Shown here: piece after piece, positions 9,181 through 17,679 of the stretch | How positions within the stretch are numbered: the first letter of the stretch is position 1 | Layout: the number at the start of each line of letters is the position of its first letter | From: Streptomyces genisteinicus | GTDB lineage: Bacteria; Actinomycetota; Actinomycetes; Streptomycetales; Streptomycetaceae | Assembly (NCBI RefSeq): GCF_014489615.1 | Contig: NZ_CP060825.1 | Coordinates: 3,077,501 to 3,141,500, forward strand | Length of the DNA stretch: 64,000 nucleotides | Reading direction: 5' to 3' | Program-made: the position numbers and the translations under genes | Notes under the pieces: model-generated | What the model was told of the DNA's origin: nothing | Databases searched by the model: none | What the model saw: the letters and a program-made list of their open reading frames with translations, nothing else

Positions 9181-9257
9181 CCCTCCGGGCCCGGCCCCGG
9201 CTCCCGGTCGGTCCGCCCGCCGCCCGCCCCCGCAGTCCGCCGGCCCGCCCGTCGGCC

Positions 9258-9341
9258 GTCCCCGTTCGTCGCTCGGGTCCCCGCAGCCCGTCCCCGTTCG
9301 GCGCCTCGGGTCCCCGCCGCCCGTCCCCGTACGCTCCGGGC
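9258..9341. repeat. 32-33 bp non-coding tandem repeat, about 2.5 copies
   Basis: Units start with gtccccg at 9258, 9290 and 9323. Each contains cgggtccccgc. They lie between the primase-domain gene and the ABC ATPase, in a 297-bp gap with no other recognisable feature. The repeat may be a variable-number locus. Confidence 0.65.
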
Positions 9342-9477
9342 ACGGGCGCCGGCCCGCCCGCGGCGGATTGCGGCAACGCCGACCGGCGCGGACTGCCAGG
9401 TCCGCGTCTGGGCTCCGGAGCACCGGTCTCCGTAGGCTGTGCCCGACCGACGACGGGGAACACGGGAGGCCATGAGC

Positions 9478-10290
9478 ATGCCGGAGCAGGCAGTCGACGC
9501 GACGGGCGGTGCGCCCACGCCCCCGCCCGCGGTCCAGGTGGAAGGGCTGTGGAAGCGTTTCGGGGAGCAGGTCGCGGTCGCCGGGATCGATCTCGCGCTT
9601 CCCGCGGGGAAGTTCATCGGCCTCGTCGGACCGAACGGGGCGGGCAAGACGACCACGCTGTCCATGGTCACCGGCCTGCTGCGGCCCGACCACGGGCGCG
9701 TGCTGGTCGCCGGCCACGACGTGTGGGGCGACCCGGTGCAGGTCAAGTCCCGCATCGGCGTGCTGCCGGAGGGGCTGCGCCTGTTCGAGCGGCTGTCCGG
9801 CCGCGAACTGCTCGCGTACAACGGGCGGCTGCGCGGTCTGCCGGGCGACGAGGTGGACAAGCGCGCCACGCAGCTGCTGGACGTGCTGGACCTGGCCGGA
9901 TCGCAGCACAAGCTGGTCGTCGACTACTCGACCGGCATGCGCAAGAAGATCGGCCTGGCCGCCGCGCTGCTGCACAACCCCGAAGTGCTCTTCCTGGACG
10001 AGCCGTTCGAGGGCGTCGACCCGGTGTCGGCGCAGACGATCCGCGGCGTGCTGGAGCGCTACACCGCGTCCGGCGCGACCGTGGTGTTCTCCAGCCATGT
10101 GATGGAGCTCGTCGAGTCGCTCTGCGACTGGGTCGCGGTGATGGCCGCGGGCCGGATCCGGGCCCAGGGCACGCTCGCCGAGGTCCGGGGCGCGGCGCCC
10201 ACGCTCCAGAGCGCGTTCCTGGAGCTGGTCGGGGCGCAGGGGCGGGACTCCGGCGAGTCGCTGGACTGGCTCGGCGGCGGTGCCCGGTGA
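9478..10290 (+). CDS. ABC transporter ATP-binding protein
   Basis: The 270-residue nucleotide-binding domain has Walker [10 protein letters not shown] (51-59), an STGMRKK signature-like motif and Walker B VLFLDEPFEGVDP. It powers the membrane protein encoded immediately downstream, with which it shares a GTGA stop-start overlap, so the two are translationally coupled. ATG 9478 is chosen over ATG 9472 because GGGAGG at 9464-9469 gives an eight-base spacing. The short C-terminus and lone NBD fit an ABC-2-type exporter. The substrate is unknown. Confidence 0.9.
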   Translation: MPEQAVDATGGAPTPPPAVQVEGLWKRFGEQVAVAGIDLALPAGKFIGLVGPNGAGKTTTLSMVTGLLRPDHGRVLVAGHDVWGDPVQVKSRIGVLPEGLRLFERLSGRELLAYNGRLRGLPGDEVDKRATQLLDVLDLAGSQHKLVVDYSTGMRKKIGLAAALLHNPEVLFLDEPFEGVDPVSAQTIRGVLERYTASGATVVFSSHVMELVESLCDWVAVMAAGRIRAQGTLAEVRGAAPTLQSAFLELVGAQGRDSGESLDWLGGGAR

Positions 10291-11882
10291 GCACCGCGGC
10301 GCTGACCGGGATCTTCGTCCGGCTGAAGCTGTCCCTGCTGCGCAACGGGCTGCGCCAGTCGTCCGGCCGCACCGCGGTCTTCGTCGTGTCGGTCGTGCTC
10401 GCCGTGCTGCTGGCCGCCGCCCAGCTGGCCGGGCTGCTCCTGCTGCGCGGGAACGAGGACGCGGCCACGGTCGTGGTCCTGCTGACCGGGGTCGTGGCGC
10501 TCGGCTGGGCCGTGCTGCCGCTGTTCTTCCCCAGTGGCGACGAGACCCTCGACCCGACCCGGCTGGTGATGCTGCCGCTGCGCCCGGGCCCCCTGGTCGG
10601 GGCACTGCTCGGCGCGTCGGTGGTCGGCATCGGCCCGCTGTTCACGCTCTGCCTCGTCGTCGGCTCGGCCCTCGCCCCGGCGCGCGGGGCGGCGGCGACG
10701 GCCGTCGCGGTCGTCGCGATCCCGCTCACCCTGCTGGTGTGCGTCGCACTCGCCCGGGCGGTCGCCGCCGCCAACATCCGTCTGCTCACCTCCCGCAAGG
10801 GGCGTGACCTGGCGGTGCTCAGCGGCCTGCTGATCGCGGTGGGCATCCAGTTCGTCAACTTCGGCGTGCAGAGCCTCAGCAGGTCCGGCGGGCTGTCCGC
10901 CCTGGACCCGGCGGCCGGCGTGGTGCGCTGGATCCCGCCGGCCTCGGCGATCGGCGCGGTGGACTCGGCGTCCGCCGGCTCATGGGCCTCGGCGGCGGCC
11001 CAACTGGCCCTGGCGGCCGGGGCGCTCGCCGCCCTGCTGTGGTGGTGGCAGCGCAGCCTGACGCGGCTGATGACGGCACCCGACGGGTCGACGCTGGCGG
11101 CGGCCTCCGAGCCGACCCGGCCCGGCTCCTCGGCGTCCGGGCTGCACCGGCTGCTGCCCGAGGGCCGTACCGGCACGGTCATGATGCGCTTCCTGCGGTA
11201 CGTGTGGCGCGACCCCAAGACGAAGGGCGCCTGGGTCACCTCGCTGGCCGTCGGTCTGATCGTGCCGGTCTTCAACGCGCTCCAGGGCACGGGCTCGGTC
11301 TACTTCGCGTGCTTCGCCGCGGCCATGCTCGGCATGCTGATGTACAACCAGTTCGGGCAGGACACCTCGGCGTTCTGGATGGTGGCGCTGACGATCTCCG
11401 CCACCCGTGACGCGTACGCCGAGCTGCGCGCCCGGACGCTGGCCCTGCTGGTGATCACGCTGCCCTACATGACCCTGGTGTGCGCCGTGACGACGGGCAT
11501 GATGGACCGCTGGGCGGACCTGCCGGAGGTGCTGGGCCTGTCGTTCGCGCTGCTGGGCGCGATGCTCGCGACGGGTGCGGTGGCGTCGGCGCTCTTCCCG
11601 TACTCGATCCCGCAGGACAGCGCGTACAAGAACGTGGCGCCGGGCCAGGGCGCTCTCGCCTGGATGTCGATCCTCGGCGGCGTCCTGGGCTCGGCGCTGC
11701 TGTGCGCCCCGGTGATCGCCCTGACGGTCTGGCTGCACACCTCCGGCTCCGGCACGCTGTGGCTGGTCCTGCCGGTGGGCACGGCGTACGCGGCGCTGGT
11801 GACCTGGGCCGGGCTGCGGATCGCGGCGCCCCGGACCGCCGGGCGGCTGCCGGAGATCCTGACGGCGGTGAGCAAGGGCTGA
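10287..11882 (+). CDS. ABC transporter integral membrane protein
   Basis: The 531-residue protein has roughly 12 hydrophobic helices in two sets of about six. The central linker (around ALTRLMTAPDGSTLAAASEP) is probably cytosolic. GTG 10287 overlaps the ATPase stop. It is larger than a simple ABC-2 permease and could be a fused dimer-like exporter subunit. No binding protein gene is present, which also argues for export. Confidence 0.85.
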   Translation: MSTAALTGIFVRLKLSLLRNGLRQSSGRTAVFVVSVVLAVLLAAAQLAGLLLLRGNEDAATVVVLLTGVVALGWAVLPLFFPSGDETLDPTRLVMLPLRPGPLVGALLGASVVGIGPLFTLCLVVGSALAPARGAAATAVAVVAIPLTLLVCVALARAVAAANIRLLTSRKGRDLAVLSGLLIAVGIQFVNFGVQSLSRSGGLSALDPAAGVVRWIPPASAIGAVDSASAGSWASAAAQLALAAGALAALLWWWQRSLTRLMTAPDGSTLAAASEPTRPGSSASGLHRLLPEGRTGTVMMRFLRYVWRDPKTKGAWVTSLAVGLIVPVFNALQGTGSVYFACFAAAMLGMLMYNQFGQDTSAFWMVALTISATRDAYAELRARTLALLVITLPYMTLVCAVTTGMMDRWADLPEVLGLSFALLGAMLATGAVASALFPYSIPQDSAYKNVAPGQGALAWMSILGGVLGSALLCAPVIALTVWLHTSGSGTLWLVLPVGTAYAALVTWAGLRIAAPRTAGRLPEILTAVSKG

Positions 11883-11947
11883 CCCGCCCGCCGCGCGGTC
11901 CGGGGCCGGTCGCCGGGCCGCTCGGGCGGCGGGGCGGAGCGGCGCCC

Positions 11948-12820
11948 TCAGGAGGCGAGGACTCCGTCCAGGAAGGGCTCGATGGCCGAGCGCCAGCCCT
12001 CGGGGTGGTCGTAGTGGACGAGGTGGCCGGCGTCGGCGACCTCGCCGTACTCGCCGCGCGGCAGGACGCGGACCATCTCCTGGGCCTCCGCCCGCCCGAG
12101 CTGCCCGTCGAGTCCGCGCACCACGAGGGTCGGGCAGTGGACCTGGGCCAGCTCGTCCCAGTGCGATTCGAGCACCCAGGTCTCCCTGGTCGTGAGCATC
12201 TGCCCGTAGGAGAAGACGGGGCGCCAGCCGTCCGCCTGCTCGGCCATCACCTCCGCGAAGAACTCGCCGCGCGCCGGGTTGGGCCGCTCCACCCACGGGT
12301 CGTCCTCGCCGAACCACTTGCGCACGTCCGCGAGGGTCGCGAACGGCACCGGCCAGGAGTGGAACCAGTCCGCCCATTCGCGCTGCGACGCCGGACCGAG
12401 CGCCGACGCCCGCATGTCGCAGATGACCAGCGCGTGCACCAGGTCCGGCCGTCTGGCGGCGAGCTGCCAGGCGGTGAGGGCTCCCATGGAGTGGCCGATC
12501 AGCGTCACCGGGCCCAGTCCGAGCTGCTCGACGGCCGCGGCGGCGTCGGCCACGTAGGCCTCCCGGGTGTAGGGGCCGTCGGGCTTGTCGCTGCGGCCGT
12601 GGCCGCGCTGGTCGAGGGCGACGGCCCGGTGCCGTTCGGCCAGCCAGCGGGCGGTGGGCGCCCAGTGGGAGGCACGCCCCATCAGGCCGTGGAGCAGTAA
12701 GACGCCGGGCGCCGTCTCGTGCTCGCCGCGGCCCTTCGGCGGGTCCGCGAACTCCCAGGCCGCCAGGCGTACGCCGTCGGCTCCGGTCACATCGATGCGC
12801 CGCACCATCTGGCCTGGCAC
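11948..12820 (-). CDS. Alpha/beta hydrolase
   Basis: The 290-residue enzyme has the full alpha/beta-hydrolase signature: HG oxyanion turn (LLLHGLMG, 44-48), nucleophile elbow GHSMG with Ser111, and a late Asp (RGLDGQLG) and His (DAGHLVHYD). It is cytoplasmic, with no signal peptide. GTG 12820 has GGGGGAGA upstream; ATG 12808 is an alternative. The substrate is not predictable; relatives are esterases, C-C hydrolases and haloperoxidase-like enzymes. Confidence 0.85.
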   Translation of the reverse strand: MPGQMVRRIDVTGADGVRLAAWEFADPPKGRGEHETAPGVLLLHGLMGRASHWAPTARWLAERHRAVALDQRGHGRSDKPDGPYTREAYVADAAAAVEQLGLGPVTLIGHSMGALTAWQLAARRPDLVHALVICDMRASALGPASQREWADWFHSWPVPFATLADVRKWFGEDDPWVERPNPARGEFFAEVMAEQADGWRPVFSYGQMLTTRETWVLESHWDELAQVHCPTLVVRGLDGQLGRAEAQEMVRVLPRGEYGEVADAGHLVHYDHPEGWRSAIEPFLDGVLAS

Positions 12821-13050
12821 CCCCTTGTCTCCCCCGGATCGGTGGCTCGTGTCGAGTCACGCCAGACTATCGAACTTGCATTCGAAAAAGCCGTTCTGCC
12901 ACGCAACACCCCTCGTTCGAGTGACCGCGTCCCGGGATTGGACGCGGTCGGCGGGGGGAGATTTCCTGCGGGAGGCGGACCGCTCGGGGACAGGGGTCCG
13001 AGGGACTGACCCTGGGAGCTCGGGGCTCCGGGTCAGCACCGGGGAGGACA

Positions 13051-13078
13051 GGTCCCGGCGCCTGCGGGCGCCGGGACC
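13051..13078. terminator. 12-bp perfect hairpin
   Basis: Arms ggtcccggcgcc (13051-13062) and ggcgccgggacc (13067-13078) flank the loop tgcg. It is very stable and lacks a T-run, as is usual for Streptomyces terminators. It lies about 350 bp downstream of the dmdR-like gene on the minus strand, so it could be a second terminator or part of an unannotated RNA. Confidence 0.5.
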
Positions 13079-13237
13079 CCTCCTGGGGAAGAGCCCTCCG
13101 GCGCGGCGGCGCCGGCACAAGGCGGTACGACGGGCGACGCGTCACCGTGGCTCCCCTCCCCGGGCCCGAGTCATATGCCTCGGCTTCAGAGTGGCACGGG
13201 ACCGGCTCCGGCCGCTGCCGTTCCGCCCCGAAACGCC

Positions 13238-13281
13238 GCACGGGCGGTTCCCGGGGCCTCAGCCCCGGGAACCGCCCGTGC
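13238..13281. terminator. 20-bp perfect inverted-repeat terminator
   Basis: The arm gcacgggcggttcccggggc (13238-13257), loop ctca and an exact complementary arm (13262-13281) form a 20-bp stem. It is the probable terminator of the leftward DmdR-type gene ending at 13430. Confidence 0.75.
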
Positions 13282-13429
13282 ACACCGACGGGCGCCGTCC
13301 GCCCGCGGGACCTCCCGCACCGTCCGCCGGGGCCCGGCCGTCACCGGGCCCCTCGCACGCCGACGGCGCCGGGTCCGCCCGCGCCGCCGCCCACAGCAGA
13401 GGCCCGGCCGGCCGCCGCGGAAGCGGACG

Positions 13430-14122
13430 TCAGCGCTTGGCCACGAAGACGTGCGAGGCGATCTCCGCCTCCAGCTCCGCCGCCTCGCCGCTGCTGCCCA
13501 CCAGGACACCGCCCGGCGACTGCGTCACGCTCACCACCGAGCCGGGCTGCACGCCCGCGCGGCGCAGGGTGTACATCAGCTGGGCGTCGGTCTGGATCGG
13601 CTCGCCGATCCGCCGCACCACGACCGTCTTGCCGTCCGCGCCCGGGTCCAGCTCGGCCAGCGAGACCATGCTGTCGTCCAGGAACGGATCGGCCTCGGCC
13701 TGCTCGCCCAGCTCCTCCAGGCCCGGGATCGGGTTCCCGTACGGCGACTCCGTGGGGTGGCGCAGCAGCTCCAGCACCCGGCGCTCGACCGCCTCGCTCA
13801 TCACGTGCTCCCAGCGGCACGCCTCCGCGTGGACGTGCTCCCACTCGAGCCCGATCACGTCGACCAGCAGGCACTCGGCGAGCCGGTGCTTGCGCATCAC
13901 GCGGGTCGCCAGCTGCCGCCCCTCCGCGGTCAGCTCCAGGTGGCGGTCGCCGGCGATGGTCACCAGGCCGTCGCGCTCCATCCGGGCGACGGTCTGGCTG
14001 ACCGTGGGACCGCTCTGGTCCAGCCGCTCGGCGATCCGGGCCCGCATGGGCACCACACCTTCCTCCTCGAGTTCGAGGATGGTGCGGAGATACATCTCCG
14101 TCGTGTCGATCAGTCCGGACAT
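13430..14122 (-). CDS. dmdR1: DtxR/DmdR-family iron-dependent repressor
   Basis: The 230-residue protein has a DtxR winged-helix domain (MSGLIDTTEMYLRTILELEE; recognition region SGPTVSQTVARMERDGLV). A metal-binding and dimer domain follows (HRLAECLLVDVIGLEWEHVHAEACRWEHVMSE, containing the Glu, Cys and His ligands), then a C-terminal SH3-like FeoA domain. With Fe(II) bound it should repress siderophore and iron-uptake genes at iron boxes. ATG 14122 starts exactly where the family starts. The product and its divergence from a SIS-domain gene match S. coelicolor dmdR1 (SCO4394) from memory. Confidence 0.88.
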   Translation of the reverse strand: MSGLIDTTEMYLRTILELEEEGVVPMRARIAERLDQSGPTVSQTVARMERDGLVTIAGDRHLELTAEGRQLATRVMRKHRLAECLLVDVIGLEWEHVHAEACRWEHVMSEAVERRVLELLRHPTESPYGNPIPGLEELGEQAEADPFLDDSMVSLAELDPGADGKTVVVRRIGEPIQTDAQLMYTLRRAGVQPGSVVSVTQSPGGVLVGSSGEAAELEAEIASHVFVAKR

Positions 14123-14239
14123 ACGTGCCCCTCGATGCTCTGGCGTGGAAAACAGTCGTACGTGGCCCCGGCTCAATTCTTGCGCATCGCGCAGACAACC
14201 GTGCCCGGCACGTCACTGCCCGCATGACCGGAGCCTGTA

Positions 14240-14265
14240 TTGACAGACCAATGGTCCAGACCTCA
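14240..14265 (+). promoter_or_regulatory. -35 box and DasR-like (dre) operator upstream of the SIS gene
   Basis: TTGACA at 14240-14245 is a perfect -35. It is followed at 14250-14265 by aatggtccagacctca, which matches 12 of 16 positions of the dre consensus AGTGGTCTAGACCACT as I recall it, including both TGGTC/AGACC cores. The site sits between -35 and -10, a repressing position. Start codon 14346 leaves a leader of roughly 75 bases. Confidence 0.6.
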
Positions 14266-14345
14266 ACGTGATCCGCGACACGGATGTTCCCCGTCCCGTC
14301 ATTGCCGCGAACTACCCTCGTAACCACCTCCGAAAGGGCTGGACG

Positions 14346-15101
14346 ATGAGCGAGAGCAAGCTGGCCGGTCGGTTCTTCGACGCCGCGATCGGTCTGCTGC
14401 AACGCGTCAGGGACGAGGAGTCCGCGAACATCGCGGCCGCGGGTACGGCCATGGCGGACGCCGTCGCCGACGGCGGCCGGCTCTTCGCATTCGGCGCCGG
14501 CCACTCCTCCCTCGCCGCGCAGGACGTCGTCTACCGCGCCGGCGGACTCGCCCTGATGAACCTGCTCGCCGTGCCCGGCGTCGTCGGTGTCGACGTCATG
14601 CCCGCCACCCTCGGCTCCGCCCTGGAGCGGGTCGACGGACTCGCCGGCGCCGTCCTCGACTCCAGCCCCGCCGCCGCCGGCGACGTCCTGGTGATCATCT
14701 CCCTCTCCGGCCGCAACGCCCTCCCGGTCGAGATGGCCATGAACGCCCGCGCCCTGGGCCTCACCGTCATCGGCGTGACCTCCGTCGCCTACGCCCACGA
14801 GACCCGCTCCCGCCACACCTCCGGCACCTTCCTCAAGGACCACTGCGACATCGTCCTCGACTCCAAGATCGCCGTCGGCGACGCGGAGCTCACCCACGAG
14901 GGCATCGAGGCCCCCTTCGCCCCCGCCTCCACCGTCGTCACCAGCGCCCTGATGCAGGCCACCATGGCGGCCGCCGCGGAACGCCTCGCCGAGCGCGGCA
15001 TCGAGCCCCCGATGCTCCGCTCGGGCAACGTCGACGGCGGCCACGAGTGGAACGGCCGGGTGATGACCGAGTACCGCGACCGGATCTTCTTCCGCCACTG
15101 A
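14346..15101 (+). CDS. nagS: SIS-domain phosphosugar protein, NagS-like
   Basis: The 251-residue protein is a sugar isomerase (SIS) fold. The phosphate-binding segments are FAFGAGHSSLAAQDVVYRAGG and VLVIISLSGRNALPVEMA. ATG 14346 is preceded by GAAAGGG seven bases upstream. From memory the S. coelicolor counterpart next to dmdR1 (SCO4393, NagS) acts on N-acetylglucosamine-6-phosphate in aminosugar metabolism. The dre-like operator in its promoter supports a DasR-controlled aminosugar role. Orthology and reaction were not checked here. Confidence 0.75.
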   Translation: MSESKLAGRFFDAAIGLLQRVRDEESANIAAAGTAMADAVADGGRLFAFGAGHSSLAAQDVVYRAGGLALMNLLAVPGVVGVDVMPATLGSALERVDGLAGAVLDSSPAAAGDVLVIISLSGRNALPVEMAMNARALGLTVIGVTSVAYAHETRSRHTSGTFLKDHCDIVLDSKIAVGDAELTHEGIEAPFAPASTVVTSALMQATMAAAAERLAERGIEPPMLRSGNVDGGHEWNGRVMTEYRDRIFFRH

Positions 15102-15208
15102 CCCGCCGGGCGGTCCTCCGCCACCCACCGGTCGCCCATGGTCGCCCACCGGTCGGGCGGCTCTCCCGGCGCCCGGGAAAGGGGACGGGGCACGGCCCGT
15201 TAATTCGG

Positions 15209-15237
15209 TTGAACCGCCGCCGGGGACTTTCTAGGGT
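15209..15237 (+). promoter_or_regulatory. Consensus-like promoter of the 12-codon ORF
   Basis: TTGAAC (15209-15214), a 17-bp spacer, then TAGGGT (15232-15237) form a good HrdB-type promoter. Transcription should start near 15243, giving a leader of under 30 bases before ATG 15271. Confidence 0.65.
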
Positions 15238-15249
15238 GGGGTCACACGC

Positions 15250-15264
15250 GAAAGGAGGTGATCC
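15250..15264 (+). promoter_or_regulatory. Full-length anti-16S Shine-Dalgarno
   Basis: gaaaggaggtgatcc is complementary over 15 bases to the 3' end of 16S rRNA as I know it. Normal Shine-Dalgarno sequences in this window match 4-7 bases. ATG follows six bases later. Confidence 0.8.
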
Positions 15265-15286
15265 GAAAAAATGATTTCTTTTCGGA
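15262..15286 (+). promoter_or_regulatory. Hairpin presenting the start codon of the small ORF
   Basis: tccgaaaa (15262-15269) pairs perfectly with ttttcgga (15279-15286), leaving the ATG in the loop. The A/T-rich stem overlaps the last three bases of the Shine-Dalgarno, so folding could modulate initiation. Confidence 0.5.
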
Positions 15287-15309
15287 CTCGTGAGGTGACT
15301 GCGGGCTGA
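15271..15309 (+). CDS. 12-codon small ORF with extreme ribosome-binding site
   Basis: ATG 15271 to TGA 15309 encodes MISFRTREVTAG. It has its own promoter (15209-15237), a 15-base Shine-Dalgarno, and an AT-rich start region unlike its neighbours. An 8-bp stem (15262-15269 with 15279-15286) places the start codon in a nine-base loop. The stop abuts a hairpin at 15310. It is too short to be an enzyme; a regulatory leader, a small RNA marker or a microprotein are all possible. I do not recognise the peptide. Confidence 0.45.
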   Translation: MISFRTREVTAG

Positions 15310-15354
15310 CGGCCTGCTGTCGCACTCTGTGCACCTCGGCAGGCCGCCTGCCGA
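15310..15354 (+). terminator. Two mutually exclusive hairpins after the small ORF
   Basis: cggcctgc (15310-15317) can pair with gcaggccg (15339-15346). Alternatively tcggcaggc (15336-15344) pairs with gcctgccga (15346-15354) around one base. Both cannot form together, which is attenuator-like geometry. Confidence 0.45.
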
Positions 15355-15370
15355 AACCCGAGCAGTCACC

Positions 15371-15441
15371 CGACCCGTGGGCCGCCGGCACGTCCGGCCG
15401 GCTCCCTCCGTCCGGACGGAGGGACCAAGGCCCACGGGTCG
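15371..15441. terminator. Three-way-junction terminator between the small ORF and pdxH
   Basis: The outer stem cgacccgtgggcc (15371-15383) pairs perfectly with ggcccacgggtcg (15429-15441). It encloses a GCCGG/CCGGC hairpin and a 22-bp perfect palindrome (15403-15424). It lies 60 bp past the stop of leftward pdxH and can fold from either strand. Confidence 0.7.
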
Positions 15442-15501
15442 TTCGCGTTCCCGGCCTGCCGGAGGCCCCTCGCGGGCCGGCCGCGTGCTCCCGCCGGCCG
15501 G

Positions 15502-16296
15502 TCAGGGGGCGAGGCGCTCCACGCGCCAGCCGGTGGCCGTGCGGACGTAGCGCAGCCGGTCGTGCAGCCGGTTCTCGTGGCCCTGCCAGAACTCCACGTC
15601 CTGCGGGACGACCCGGATGCCTCCCCAGTGGGGCGGGGCCTCCAGCGGCGCGTCCGCGGAGGCGCCGGCGGCGAGCTCCTCGAAGCGCCGGACGAGTTCC
15701 TCGCGCGAACCGATGACCGAGGACTGCTCGCTCGCCCAGGCCCCGAGCTGGGAGCCGTGCGGGCGGGTGCGGAAGTAGGCCTCCGTCTCCTCGCGGCCGA
15801 CGCGTGCGGCGGTGCCGGTGACGATGACCTGGCGGGCCAGCGGATGCCAGGGGAACAGCAGCGAGACATGCGGGTTGGCGTCGATCTCGCGCCCCTTGCG
15901 GGAGCCGTAGTTGGTGAAGAAGACGAAGCCGCGCTCGTCGTACTTCTTCAGCAGCACGGTGCGCGACGACGGCAGACCGCCGGCCGTGGCGGTGGAGACG
16001 ACCATGGCGTTCGGTTCGAGCAGCGCCGCCGCGGCGGCCTCGGCGAACCAGCGGGCGAACTGCTCCATGGGCCCGGACGCCAGCGCGGTCTCGTCGAGGG
16101 GGGTCGAACGGTACTGCTCGCGCATGACCGCGGGATCGGGGACGACCAGCTCCGTGTCGGCGGGGTCCGGCAGCGGGAGCCCGGAGACGGTCACCGCGGG
16201 GCGGGCGTCCCCGCCGGATGCGTCCGCACCCGTGCCCGCGCCGGGCGCGGAGTCGGTCGCGGGGGCGTCGGATGCGTGGGCGGCGTCGTCGGTCAC
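15502..16296 (-). CDS. pdxH: Pyridoxamine/pyridoxine 5'-phosphate oxidase
   Basis: The 264-residue FMN enzyme oxidises PNP/PMP to pyridoxal 5'-phosphate. The core starts at about residue 55 ([13 protein letters not shown]). Diagnostic segments are [20 protein letters not shown] (FMN and phosphate binding), [13 protein letters not shown], and the C-terminal [15 protein letters not shown]. The first 50 residues are an Ala/Asp-rich disordered extension. It is leftward and ends before the three-way hairpin. Confidence 0.95.
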   Translation of the reverse strand: MTDDAAHASDAPATDSAPGAGTGADASGGDARPAVTVSGLPLPDPADTELVVPDPAVMREQYRSTPLDETALASGPMEQFARWFAEAAAAALLEPNAMVVSTATAGGLPSSRTVLLKKYDERGFVFFTNYGSRKGREIDANPHVSLLFPWHPLARQVIVTGTAARVGREETEAYFRTRPHGSQLGAWASEQSSVIGSREELVRRFEELAAGASADAPLEAPPHWGGIRVVPQDVEFWQGHENRLHDRLRYVRTATGWRVERLAP

Positions 16297-16569
16297 GGGG
16301 ACATCCTGCCGCAGCGGGACGCCGGCGGGGCCCAGTCTTCCCTGCTCCCGGTGCCGCCAATCCCCGGCGCGCGCATCGGGGCAGTGTGCCGGACGTCACG
16401 CTTCCCCGCATCTGGGGGACCGGCCAAAATTCACGGTGGGGCCTCTGTGGCCTCCCTACAGCGGCGGATACCGTTCCTGGTCCGGGGCGGGCCGGGTGAC
16501 GACCGCGCCGACGGGGAATCACCGGGGTGTCCGACCCGCACAGCCGTACCCACCGTGAGGAGCCGCCTG

Positions 16570-17679
16570 ATGTCCGACTTCGTACCTGGACTCGAAGGAG
16601 TCGTCGCGTTCGAGACGGAGATCGCCGAACCGGACAAGGAGGGCGGCTCCCTCCGCTACCGGGGCGTCGACATCGAGGACCTCGTGGGTCACGTCTCGTT
16701 CGGCAACGTGTGGGGGCTGCTGGTCGACGGGGCGTTCAACCCGGGCCTGCCGCCGGCGGAGCCGTTCCCGATCCCCGTCCACTCCGGCGACATCCGGGTG
16801 GACGTGCAGTCGGCGCTGGCCATGCTGGCCCCGGTGTGGGGCCTGCGGCCGCTGCTCGACATCGACGAGGCGCAGGCCCGTGACGACCTGGCGCGGGCGG
16901 CCGTGATGGCCCTGTCCTACGTCGCGCAGTCCGCGCGCGGCCAGGGCCTGCCGATGGTGCCGCAGAGCGAGATCGACAAGGCCGCCTCGGTGGTCGAGCG
17001 GTTCATGATCCGCTGGCGGGGCGAGCCGGACCCCCGGCACGTCAAGGCCGTCGACGCCTACTGGACGTCGGCCGCCGAGCACGGCATGAACGCCTCCACC
17101 TTCACCGCCCGGGTGATCGCCTCGACCGGCGCCGACGTCGCCGCCGCGCTGTCCGGGGCGGTGGGCGCCATGTCGGGCCCGCTGCACGGCGGCGCCCCGT
17201 CGCGGGTGCTCGGCATGATCGAGGAGATCGAACGGACCGGTGACGCGGCCGCGTACGTCCGGCAGGCGCTCGACAAGGGCGAGCGCCTGATGGGCTTCGG
17301 TCACCGCGTGTACCGGGCCGAGGACCCGCGGGCGCGGGTGCTGCGGCGTACCGCGAAGGAGCTCGCCGCGCCGCGGTTCGAGGTGGCCGAGGCGCTGGAG
17401 AAGGCGGCTCTGGAGGAGCTGCACAACCGCCGCCCGGACCGGGTGCTCGCGACGAACGTCGAGTTCTGGGCGGCGATCGTGCTGGACTTCGCCGAGGTGC
17501 CGGCGCACATGTTCACCTCGATGTTCACCTGCGCCCGCACGGCGGGCTGGTCGGCGCACATCCTGGAGCAGAAGCGCACCGGCCGGCTCGTCCGCCCGTC
17601 GGCCCGCTACACCGGTCCGGGGTCGCGCGACCCGCGGGACATCTCCGGCTACGCGGACATCGCCTCCGCCGGGGCCTGA
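16570..17679 (+). CDS. Citrate synthase family protein
   Basis: The 369-residue protein has the citrate synthase catalytic elements: His in MSGPLHGGAPSRV, His/Arg in GFGHRVYRAEDPRARV, and Asp in FWAAIVLDFAEVP. It is shorter than hexameric GltA and resembles the second citrate synthase-like gene of Streptomyces. It could make citrate or 2-methylcitrate; the sequence alone does not decide. Start ATG 16570 has gaggag upstream. Its last 31 bases overlap the end of the convergent dioxygenase gene. Confidence 0.85.
   Translation: MSDFVPGLEGVVAFETEIAEPDKEGGSLRYRGVDIEDLVGHVSFGNVWGLLVDGAFNPGLPPAEPFPIPVHSGDIRVDVQSALAMLAPVWGLRPLLDIDEAQARDDLARAAVMALSYVAQSARGQGLPMVPQSEIDKAASVVERFMIRWRGEPDPRHVKAVDAYWTSAAEHGMNASTFTARVIASTGADVAAALSGAVGAMSGPLHGGAPSRVLGMIEEIERTGDAAAYVRQALDKGERLMGFGHRVYRAEDPRARVLRRTAKELAAPRFEVAEALEKAALEELHNRRPDRVLATNVEFWAAIVLDFAEVPAHMFTSMFTCARTAGWSAHILEQKRTGRLVRPSARYTGPGSRDPRDISGYADIASAGA

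Larger units (their letters stand above)
12821..13429. other. 609-bp gene-free gap with two strong hairpins
   Basis: No supported coding sequence is present. Two perfect inverted repeats occur (13051-13078 and 13238-13281, listed separately). The first 60 bases should hold the promoter of the leftward hydrolase gene and are somewhat AT-richer (around 12865-12890). Confidence 0.5.

Noticed and set aside
15250-15264. Fragment of a 16S rRNA gene
   Set aside because: The match is to the complement of the 16S end, stops after 15 bases, and is followed by ATG at Shine-Dalgarno distance.
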